Source of the DNA: Emcibacter sp.
GTDB lineage: Bacteria; Pseudomonadota; Alphaproteobacteria; Sphingomonadales; Emcibacteraceae
Length of the DNA: 6,166 nucleotides
NCBI GenBank assembly: GCA_023142175.1
Contig: JAGLJX010000275.1
Coordinates: 1-6,166, forward strand
Direction of reading: 5' to 3'
The notes under the pieces are model-generated. The model made no database searches and was not told where the DNA came from. It was given only the letters and a program-made list of their open reading frames with translations. The translations under genes and the position numbers were made by a program. How positions within the stretch are numbered: position 1 is the first letter of the stretch; the number at the start of each line of letters is the position of its first letter. Shown here one piece after another: positions 1-6,166 of this stretch.

Positions 1-1412
1 TTGCCTGATTCAATTTTAGCTAAATTGAGAACTTCATTAATCAATTCCAGAAGATGATTGCTAGCGTTTATAATTTCTTTTACATTACTTTTTTGAACAT
101 CATCAAGCTTATTAGTAGCCTCCATCATAAGTAACTGTGCAAAACCACTAATAGCATTCATAGGTGTACGTAATTCATGGCTCATTCGTGACAGAAACTC
201 TGACTTGGCCTGGTTGGCCCGTTCGGCCTCATTAACTTCTTTTACCAGTTTGAGATGGGACTTTTGCAGTTTGTCGGCCATCTGATTAAAAGTCTCTGCC
301 AGTTGACCAACTTCATCGTGGCTTTTCACTTCTACGCGCTGCTTCAAATCCCCCGCTGCAATTTCGTGTGCAACTTGGGTTAGAATGCGAACTGGCCGCA
401 CGATGGAACGCCCTACAAAATAAACAATTACCAGTATCGTAATCAGTAGGGAAAGCAGAATATACCAGCTTAGCTTACGCATATAGCGCACTGTGGAAAG
501 AACCTCATTAACATCTTTTTTAACCACTATTCCCCAACGCAATGCGGGCAGGTAGCTCCAGGCCGCAATCACTTCCTCGCCCCGGTAGTCTATGCTGAAG
601 TCATGATTGGATTGACCGTTTAAGGCATGTTGCATCGGGATAGCCAAGTCGGAATCTAATGAAATTGCCAATGAGGAATCGGGTTTGTCATTAAATTTCA
701 GAGAACCCATGAATGTCATGGAACCGTCCGACTTCCGTGCAATAACGGTTTCTCCGGTCTCTCCCAAACCAATATTATCCAAAGCAACGTCAAATAACCG
801 GTTAATATCAAGCTGTAACGCCAAAATACCCAGAAGTTTACCCTCTTTCATTATGGGTGTTGCAATGAATGCTGCGGGTTCATTAGAGGGGGGGTAAAGA
901 TGATAGTCAGATACATTAGTCCCAAATGTAGTCAAGCTATTGTAGGTGGCTTCAGTCAGGCTTGAGTTAAAATAAGGGCCATTAATTAAATTTGTCGCAA
1001 AACCCGCATTACGCCGCACAGAAAAAATAACATCACCTTTGGGCGAGATCAGGAATAAGTCGTAATAACCGGCTTTAAGATAATCGGAGGCATATGTCCT
1101 AATCAAGCGATCAGACGATTGATATTCTATAGAATCTTTACCGTTTTTATCAAAAGTCTCAATTATTTTGTCGAAGGAATTAACAATTTTTGGGTCACTG
1201 GAAAGCGTTTCAATATCAGCAATGCGCTCATCTATAAAGCTGCTGATCTGGGCTATTTTTTTGTCGGACATTCTGGACAGATGTCTGAATTCGATCTGCA
1301 GGATTTGGCCCTGAAACTGAGATAGGAATACCTCGGTTATTAATATCAACGGCAATAATGAAATGATCATAAACCAACAGAAAATCCGAAAAGAAATACT
1401 ATTGAACTGCAT
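1..1412 (-). CDS. Membrane sensor histidine kinase, Cache-HAMP-HisKA, truncated at its 3' end by the window edge
   Basis: The first 470 residues of an inner-membrane sensor kinase; I translated it by hand and the frame is intact. A short cytoplasmic tail leads into TM1 (about 8-29). A periplasmic sensor region of about 280 residues follows (31-313), of double-Cache type: GYYDLFLISPKGDVIFSV (115-132), then SDYHLYPPSNEPAAFIATP, LGILALQLDINRLF, GLGETGETVIA and a closing WGIVVKKD typical of membrane-proximal Cache ends. TM2 spans about 314-334 and HAMP about 335-388 (P340; DEVGQLAETFNQM). A short coiled linker leads to HisKA with SHELRTP, phospho-acceptor H412. The visible part ends at LAKIESG, so the ATPase domain and any receiver lie left of the window. 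The ATG at 1412 is chosen for a GAGGGG Shine-Dalgarno 7 bases upstream; it overlaps the binding-protein gene by 14 bases in another frame. This is the only kinase here with a periplasmic face, so it is the likely reader of the binding protein or its ligand (inference). Confidence 0.95.
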   Translation of the reverse strand, partial: MQFNSISFRIFCWFMIISLLPLILITEVFLSQFQGQILQIEFRHLSRMSDKKIAQISSFIDERIADIETLSSDPKIVNSFDKIIETFDKNGKDSIEYQSSDRLIRTYASDYLKAGYYDLFLISPKGDVIFSVRRNAGFATNLINGPYFNSSLTEATYNSLTTFGTNVSDYHLYPPSNEPAAFIATPIMKEGKLLGILALQLDINRLFDVALDNIGLGETGETVIARKSDGSMTFMGSLKFNDKPDSSLAISLDSDLAIPMQHALNGQSNHDFSIDYRGEEVIAAWSYLPALRWGIVVKKDVNEVLSTVRYMRKLSWYILLSLLITILVIVYFVGRSIVRPVRILTQVAHEIAAGDLKQRVEVKSHDEVGQLAETFNQMADKLQKSHLKLVKEVNEAERANQAKSEFLSRMSHELRTPMNAISGFAQLLMMEATNKLDDVQKSNVKEIINASNHLLELINEVLNLAKIESG

Positions 1413-2640
1413 TAGTTTTCCCCTCGTTCGAAAGCCGGGTTATAATTTTATCCCATGCTGACCTGTTACGAAAGGCAGGAAAAGGAATAGGTCTTATGGC
1501 ATGGTCAGTGGCCCATATGATGTCGAAATGACCTTTACTGTTGGCCTGTCCGATGAGGATGCGTTTGCGCAGATGATGGCTGCTCTCTACAGAAACAATA
1601 CCCTGAGGGGCCTTCATGGTTTGTTGACTAATTGTTTTATAAACGAGGGCGGGAATAGTTGATTCTGCACTTCGCACGGCCTGTGTCCACAGATATAAGC
1701 CAATATAACTTGCTTCCATAGAGGTGGTAATGGGTTGTAGCGGGCCAAGCCGTTGCTTAATCCTGCCTACAAAAGAATGATTGATCGGGTTATCCAGATT
1801 TTGAAAATAGCTTTGTACCGCGTAATGGGATTTTACATTTGTATAGGGGGATATAGCCAGATTTTTTTCGGATATACTGAAAGATATAATCGGGATATCA
1901 TCGAGGCCGGCCTGATGTTTTTTCTGAAAGAAAGCATGATTGCTGTTCCCGTTGATGGTACTGAGGATCACATCCGGGCGTAGTTCATCTATCTGTGAAA
2001 TAATTTCGTCAAAGTCATTGGCCCCCTGTGGTTGATATTGTTCTGCAACAATTTCAGCGCCCTTGGCATTTGCGATGTCGCGAATGATAAAATTGGCAGT
2101 TCGGGGAAAGATAGTATCCGAACCCACCAGATAAATACGGCTGCCGAGATTCTTTAAAGCCCATACCACACCCGGTATGATCTGTTGATTGGGGGTGGAG
2201 CCTGTATAAATAATATTTTCTGATTGTTCCAATCCTTCATACTGGATGGGGTAAAATAAAATATGATTATACTTCTCGACTACAGGCTTAACCGCTTTGC
2301 GGCAGGCGGAGGTTCCGCAGCCAAATATTACATCAATTTTTTCTTCCTTTATTAGTCGTTCGACCTCTTGTGCCGCATGGTCTGGTTCAGAGCGTATATC
2401 AACGATTACGGCTTCCAGCTGCCGCCCTAATAAGCCGCCCTTGTCATTAATTTCATCCATAGCCATGAGCAGGGTATCAATAAGGGGTTTTTCATTTTCG
2501 GCCATGATGCCACTGAGGGAATGCAGTATGCCGATGCGAATTGGCACCGCGCGAGATTGTTTATAATATTGTACGAATAATAGCGCTAGAATTACTATTA
2601 AAAAGACAGCACTAAAGATAATTTTTGGCCTTAAGGCCAT
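1399..2640 (-). CDS. UrtA/AmiC-type periplasmic substrate-binding protein (urea/short-chain amide/branched-chain amino acid class)
   Basis: A 413-aa periplasmic binding protein of the Peripla_BP_5/6 fold, close to UrtA and FmdD. After an N-terminal hydrophobic segment (about 7-23), the mature domain opens with PIRIGILHSLSG (33-44). Family signatures follow: FGC-TSA-RK (106-115), LFYPIQYEGLEQS (128-140), IIYTGSTPNQQ (143-153), LVGSDTIFPRTAN (171-183), DVILSTINGNSN (223-234), SMEASYIGLYLW (307-318) and FDIIW (372-376). The leader has no lipobox Cys. S-R-A (29-31) could be a signal peptidase I site, but it sits far from the hydrophobic core, so the protein may stay membrane-anchored. Only two cysteines exist, C108 and C113, both in the first ligand-pocket loop. 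Family members usually read GCWTSAS there, so this protein has Gly for Trp and Cys for Ser. The ATG follows the hybrid kinase stop by one base and has a good Shine-Dalgarno. With no permease or ATPase nearby and kinases on both sides, a sensory role is likelier than transport. The ligand is not known; urea, amide or amino acid is a family-based guess. Confidence 0.94.
   Translation of the reverse strand: MALRPKIIFSAVFLIVILALLFVQYYKQSRAVPIRIGILHSLSGIMAENEKPLIDTLLMAMDEINDKGGLLGRQLEAVIVDIRSEPDHAAQEVERLIKEEKIDVIFGCGTSACRKAVKPVVEKYNHILFYPIQYEGLEQSENIIYTGSTPNQQIIPGVVWALKNLGSRIYLVGSDTIFPRTANFIIRDIANAKGAEIVAEQYQPQGANDFDEIISQIDELRPDVILSTINGNSNHAFFQKKHQAGLDDIPIISFSISEKNLAISPYTNVKSHYAVQSYFQNLDNPINHSFVGRIKQRLGPLQPITTSMEASYIGLYLWTQAVRSAESTIPALVYKTISQQTMKAPQGIVSVESSHHLRKRILIGQANSKGHFDIIWATDHAIRPIPFPAFRNRSAWDKIITRLSNEGKTNAVQ
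1420..1425 (-). promoter_or_regulatory. Ribosome binding site of the Cache-HAMP kinase gene
   Basis: GAGGGG on the minus strand, 7 bases before the ATG at 1412 and inside the binding-protein gene. It decides the start of the downstream kinase: with this ATG the protein opens with a short tail and then TM1. The two genes overlap by 14 bases (1399-1412), which suggests coupling. Confidence 0.75.
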
Positions 2641-2641
2641 A

Positions 2642-5600
2642 TTATGAATCTCCCCGCAAAGTTTTCTCTACGGCATGTAACAGATCATTAATATTAATCG
2701 GCTTGGTGATGTAATCATCAAAACCCGCATCTATGCCTTTCTTTATGTCACTGGGCATGGCATTGGCACTTATGGCAATAACTGGTGTGTCACAGGTGGC
2801 GTCCCGTTCGCGCAAATGCATGAGGACTTCAAAGCCGTTCATCCTCGGCAGGTTGATATCCAGAAGAATTAAATCAGGTTTATGCTCCGCAGCCAGTTCA
2901 AGTCCCAGCAGCGGCTCATGAGCGTTCCACATGCGAATATTAGGTTGGCGTTCTAAAAGCTGGGTTACCAGACGCAGGTTGGCGGGATTATCCTCTATGT
3001 ATAAAATGGAACATTCATTTTCTAATGCTGTTCCGTTGGGGGATTGACGGGCAATATTGGCAACAGGCGTATTTTCTTGTAAGGGAATTAAATTATCACT
3101 GGGCAATTCAATCCAGAAGGTGCTGCCCACACCAACCTGACTGGTCAGGCCGATAGTACCCTTCATCAGTTCGACAAGGTTTTTGGTGATAACCAAACCA
3201 ATGCCGACCCCCTCTATCGTTGATTGATTATCGCCAACCCGGCTAAAGGGCTTGAATAGCTTAGCCTGTTGCTCCTTCGTTAGGCCGTGGCCTGTGTCAG
3301 TGATGCTGATCCGTATTTTTTTATCATTTATGATGTTACAGTCGATGATCAGTTCACCATTCTCATTATTGTATTTTATGGCATTGCTCAGCAGGTTAAG
3401 TAATATCTGTTTTAACCTGATGCGATCAGCGCGTACGGCACTTTGGTTGTTGAGTAATTGTTCAAAGGTTATATTGACACCATTCTGGGTCAGGATGATC
3501 TCAATACCACGCCGCTGGGCAAGGGGGGTGATCAATTGCAGTGATTCATAAATAACTTCTGAAAGAATAATGACCTCAACGGAAAGATCAACACGCCCGG
3601 ATTCAATTTTAGCCAAATCCAGTACCTCGTTAATAAGTTCCAGAAGATGATTGCTTGCCTTGACAATCTCATCGACATTTTCTTTCTGGGATATGCTCAA
3701 CGGCGGATCAGTTTCCATATTCAGAAGTTGTCCGAAACCCATGATAGCGTTCATGGGAGTGCGTAATTCGTGGGACATACTTGAGAGAAAATCTGTTTTG
3801 GCACGGTTGGCGTTTTGGGCGTCTTCACGGGTATCTATCAGATCCTGTTCGGTTTGTTTCTGCTTGGTGATATCACTATGAATACCAATCATTCTTAGCG
3901 GTTGACCTTGATTGTTGCGGCTTACCACGGTACCACGGCACAGGATCCATTTGTAGCTGCCGCCCTTGCATCGTATTCGAATTTCAAGAGAATATTTTTC
4001 CGTTCGACCCTCCAGATAATCATGTAGTTTCTTTTTGGTAGTAGCCAAATCGTCGGGATGAATGCTGTTTATCCAGCTATTTGCATAATGCGGCAGTTCA
4101 TTATTATCATAGTTCAGCATTTTCATATAGAGCGGGGAGAAATGCATAATATCGGTTTCCAGGTTCCAGTCCCAGATACCATCACCAGCACCTTCAACGG
4201 CAAAGGTAAAACGGTCTTCAGTTTCTCGCAGCTTGATTTCAGCTTCAATGCGCTCCGTAATATCCTGAACCGTTCCGGCCAGCATAACCAGATTTCCTCC
4301 TGCGTCCACATCGGCCTTTGCCAGGTCGTGCAAATGGCGGACATTTCCGTCCGGTAATATTATGCGATATACAATATCTTTATGACCGGTTTTCTTAGCC
4401 CATTCCGTACTTTCTCTCACCCGCTCCACATCATCGGGATGAACGAATTTATAAAAAATGTCTGTGGTCGTGTCACAAGAACCCGGTTCCTGACCAATGA
4501 TGCGAAATACCTCGTCTGACCATGTGCGCTCACCGGTTGCCAAATTGGATTGCCAATTGCCAATATGCGCTAAGGATTGAGCTTCCTTCAAAAGACGCTC
4601 ACGTTCTATCAGCGCAAGTTCGGCACATTTGCGTATGTCTATATTTTGCACTACACCCAGTATGTTCAATGGGTTACCTTCTTTATCACGAACCACATCG
4701 CCGCTTTGCTGCACCCAATGGGAGCTTCCATCTGGCCAAATTATACGATGTTCGATATTATATTCGGTTCTGTGTTGCACGCTGGTATTTATGGCATCCA
4801 GAACCATTTCCCGATCATTAGGATGTATGGCTGCCATGAAATTTTCAAAAGTATTACTAATATTATCTTTTTCATAACCGAATAATTGCCAGACATTTTT
4901 AGACCAATAGAGTTCGTTTTTTGATATGTTCCAGTCCCAGGTACCTATGTTTGCAAAGGATTGTCCACGGTGCAGGCGTTCCTCGCTTATACGTAATTTG
5001 CTATCTGCTATTACGCGTTCTGTGATATCCTGAACAGTACCTGAAAGTGCTATCACTTTCCCATTAGTATCCATTTCACCCATCGCCAGCGCGTGTATAT
5101 GACGTACTTCGCCATTAGGTCTTATAATACGGTGTGTAACCTCCATATGACCCGTCACTCTAGCCTGTTTCTCTTGTTCTTCTATAAGGCTCTTGTCATC
5201 GGGGTGGACAATATTCTCCAAGAAATTTTCGTTTGGAGTAATGCTGCCAGGCTCAAGGCCGATGATGCGGTAGATTTCATCTGACCACATATGGTTGCCC
5301 GTTATCAGGTTGATATACCAATTACCAATATTAGATAGAGACTGAGCCTCATATAATTTCTGTTCGCTTATTCGTAGGTCTGTAACATCTGTGCGGGCAG
5401 AAACATATTTATAGGGTTTTCCCTTGTCATCTAAAAAAGGAACAATGGTAGATTCTACCCAATAAATACGTCCATTTTTCTTTCGGTTACAAATTGTTCC
5501 GTGCCAAATATTACCATTTGAAATATTATTCCACATCTCATCGTAGAATTCTTGTTCATGAACTTCTGATTTGAGCAGGCGATGATTTTTCCCCAACAAT

Positions 5601-6166
5601 TCTTCGCGACGATACCCACTGATTTCGCAGAATTTGTCATTGACATAGGTAATTCGGCCAGTGACATCTGCTATGCTAACGATGTCATGTTCATTCAGGG
5701 CGGCAATTTGGTATTTGCTCTCTCTTAATGTCGTCTGTAAATCTTTTCTGAGGCGATTGGTCCAATGGGATCGCATTGCCCTTGCCTTAACCGCCGATAC
5801 CAAATGATCTACCTCAAGGGGTTTGGTCACAACATCGTCACCGCCAAGGGTTGTTTTTACTAATTGATGTTCAGGGTCCTGTTCGGTAGACATTAGAATA
5901 ATCGGGATTGAAGCCCACTTGTCATCCTGCCGGACCATGTGTACCAGTTCAGTTCCCTTACATTCATGCAAGTTAATATCTACGACAAAAACATCAGGCC
6001 TGTACCTAGAAAGGAGATTAAAACTATCCAGAGGATTGGATAAGGCTTCAACCTCTATATCAGCGTCTTCTAGTAAGAGAGTGCAGCGCTCCCGTAGGCT
6101 GTCGTCACTAACGATCAGTGCTACTTTAATAAGTATATTTTGTGCCTGTGCTATCAAGCTATTCAG
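2642..6166 (-). CDS. Soluble hybrid sensor histidine kinase, REC-PAS x5-HisKA-HATPase-REC (5' end uncertain, possibly partial)
   Basis: A cytoplasmic hybrid kinase that should autophosphorylate on His and pass phosphate to Asp. Residues are numbered from a TTG at 6157 (1171 aa). REC1 (about 10-127) has acidic pair D18/D19, phospho-acceptor D60, S90/T91 and K112. Five PAS domains follow at about 146-262, 270-385, 395-512, 523-640 and 646-768; PAS2-5 are PAS_3-like, with HPDD/HPND and 'QDITER'-type ends. HisKA (about 786-856) carries SHELRTP with H796. The HATPase domain has N-box N925, G1 box DTGHG (954-958), an LFKPF F-box and G2 box GVGIGL. REC2 (about 1049-1165) has E1055/D1056, D1100, S1130 and K1152. 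All catalytic residues are present. No membrane segment or signal peptide is visible, and there is no Hpt domain, so REC2 probably needs an external Hpt or acts on the kinase itself. Start: the frame stays open to the window edge (CTG AAT AGC before the TTG) and no Shine-Dalgarno is visible, so the true start may lie outside. REC1 begins almost at once, so little is probably missing. The signal sensed is unknown. Confidence 0.96.
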   Translation of the reverse strand: MNSLIAQAQNILIKVALIVSDDSLRERCTLLLEDADIEVEALSNPLDSFNLLSRYRPDVFVVDINLHECKGTELVHMVRQDDKWASIPIILMSTEQDPEHQLVKTTLGGDDVVTKPLEVDHLVSAVKARAMRSHWTNRLRKDLQTTLRESKYQIAALNEHDIVSIADVTGRITYVNDKFCEISGYRREELLGKNHRLLKSEVHEQEFYDEMWNNISNGNIWHGTICNRKKNGRIYWVESTIVPFLDDKGKPYKYVSARTDVTDLRISEQKLYEAQSLSNIGNWYINLITGNHMWSDEIYRIIGLEPGSITPNENFLENIVHPDDKSLIEEQEKQARVTGHMEVTHRIIRPNGEVRHIHALAMGEMDTNGKVIALSGTVQDITERVIADSKLRISEERLHRGQSFANIGTWDWNISKNELYWSKNVWQLFGYEKDNISNTFENFMAAIHPNDREMVLDAINTSVQHRTEYNIEHRIIWPDGSSHWVQQSGDVVRDKEGNPLNILGVVQNIDIRKCAELALIERERLLKEAQSLAHIGNWQSNLATGERTWSDEVFRIIGQEPGSCDTTTDIFYKFVHPDDVERVRESTEWAKKTGHKDIVYRIILPDGNVRHLHDLAKADVDAGGNLVMLAGTVQDITERIEAEIKLRETEDRFTFAVEGAGDGIWDWNLETDIMHFSPLYMKMLNYDNNELPHYANSWINSIHPDDLATTKKKLHDYLEGRTEKYSLEIRIRCKGGSYKWILCRGTVVSRNNQGQPLRMIGIHSDITKQKQTEQDLIDTREDAQNANRAKTDFLSSMSHELRTPMNAIMGFGQLLNMETDPPLSISQKENVDEIVKASNHLLELINEVLDLAKIESGRVDLSVEVIILSEVIYESLQLITPLAQRRGIEIILTQNGVNITFEQLLNNQSAVRADRIRLKQILLNLLSNAIKYNNENGELIIDCNIINDKKIRISITDTGHGLTKEQQAKLFKPFSRVGDNQSTIEGVGIGLVITKNLVELMKGTIGLTSQVGVGSTFWIELPSDNLIPLQENTPVANIARQSPNGTALENECSILYIEDNPANLRLVTQLLERQPNIRMWNAHEPLLGLELAAEHKPDLILLDINLPRMNGFEVLMHLRERDATCDTPVIAISANAMPSDIKKGIDAGFDDYITKPININDLLHAVEKTLRGDS
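2650..2655 (-). promoter_or_regulatory. Ribosome binding site of the binding-protein gene
   Basis: GGGGAG on the minus strand, 9 bases before the ATG at 2640. It lies within the last codons of the hybrid kinase, whose TAA (2642-2644) is one base from the ATG. Ribosomes finishing the kinase can restart here, so the two genes are probably translationally coupled. Confidence 0.75.
3596..3814 (-). repeat. HisKA region of the hybrid kinase, paralogous to that of the third gene
   Basis: Residues 782-854 of the hybrid kinase match residues 398-470 of the Cache-HAMP kinase (bases 3-221) without gaps. By hand count, about 53 of 73 residues are identical, including an unbroken ASNHLLELINEVL and LAKIESG. 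DNA patches such as CCAGAAGATGATTGCT (plus strand) are shared exactly. The two kinase cores appear to be paralogues. Confidence 0.7.
4226..4585 (-). repeat. Internal PAS duplication, copy B (PAS4, residues 525-644 of the hybrid kinase)
   Basis: The partner of the unit at 4991-5350, 255 residues further along the protein. Both copies keep the EPGS turn, the HPDD motif and the GTVQDITER exit helix, so both probably still fold as PAS domains. Most differences fall between EPGS and HPDD and in the helix after HPDD (roughly unit positions 37-70), the region that usually shapes a PAS ligand pocket, so they may bind different things (inference). Confidence 0.75.
4991..5350 (-). repeat. Internal PAS duplication, copy A (PAS2, residues 270-389 of the hybrid kinase)
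   Basis: A 120-residue unit from EAQSL to KLR that aligns without gaps to residues 525-644 of the same protein. My hand count gives about 62 identical positions of 120. Shared landmarks are IGNW, WSDE, RIIG-EPGS, VHPDD, TGH and GTVQDITER. The periodicity suggests a PAS2-PAS3 block was duplicated to give PAS4-PAS5, or PAS2 alone was copied. Confidence 0.75.

Noticed and set aside
888..894. A run of seven G (seven C in the coding sense) inside the Cache-domain gene, a possible slippage or phase-variation site
   Set aside because: The frame reads through correctly (TAC CCC CCC TCT) into conserved Cache motifs, and seven bases is short for a phase-variable tract; it is neither a visible frameshift nor good evidence for switching.
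685..1325. Plus-strand open frames (685-897 and 1119-1325) opposite the Cache-HAMP kinase
   Set aside because: The minus strand encodes an uninterrupted Cache-type sensor domain here, and the plus-strand products resemble nothing known to me.
1390..1440. Terminator or promoter between the binding protein and the downstream kinase, or at the 2640 junction
   Set aside because: The genes overlap or abut, there is no hairpin plus T-run, and the sequence there is coding; co-transcription is the simpler reading.
1399..2640. Annotation as urtA, the binding protein of a urea uptake operon
   Set aside because: The family match is good, but no urtBCDE, urease or permease gene is adjacent, the pocket loop differs from the usual motif, and both neighbours are kinases; a specific symbol would overstate what is known.
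4522..4885. Several overlapping plus-strand open frames of up to about 100 codons opposite the PAS3/PAS4 region
   Set aside because: They lie wholly inside the hybrid kinase, overlap each other in different frames, lack ribosome binding sites and show no recognisable protein features; they are antisense shadows of a clearly conserved gene.

Overview
The window is wall-to-wall coding, with all three genes on the minus strand, and it reads as one tightly packed signalling operon. In transcription order (right to left) it holds: (1) a very large soluble hybrid sensor kinase with layout REC - five PAS - HisKA - HATPase - REC, whose extreme N-terminus may lie beyond the right edge; (2) a UrtA/AmiC-type periplasmic substrate-binding protein of the branched-chain amino acid/urea/amide class; and (3) a membrane sensor kinase with a large periplasmic Cache-type domain, HAMP and HisKA, cut off by the left edge of the window right after the HisKA helices.

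The genes are joined end to end. One base separates the hybrid kinase stop from the binding-protein ATG, and the binding-protein end overlaps the third gene's start by 14 bases. Both internal starts have a clear purine-rich Shine-Dalgarno inside the preceding gene. This is strong evidence for co-transcription and probable translational coupling. No permease or ATPase gene of an ABC transporter is visible, so the binding protein more likely serves as a ligand receptor for signalling than as part of a transporter. The natural model (inference) is that the loaded binding protein, or its ligand, is read by the periplasmic domain of the membrane kinase. The cytoplasmic hybrid kinase would integrate intracellular redox, light or small-molecule cues through its PAS array in the same phosphorelay.

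The organism looks like a Gram-negative proteobacterium, most likely a gammaproteobacterium. The reasons are the periplasmic binding protein, the multi-PAS hybrid kinase style, a NifL/MmoS-like first PAS domain, Shine-Dalgarno starts and moderate GC (low-to-mid 40s by eye). A genus cannot be named from this sequence. There are no RNA genes, mobile elements, CRISPR arrays, visible terminators or promoters, and no gene-free stretch anywhere; the operon promoter must lie right of the window and its end left of it. Two paralogy signals stand out: the second and fourth PAS domains of the hybrid kinase are a recognisable internal duplication, and the histidine-phosphotransfer regions of the two kinases are close copies of each other.
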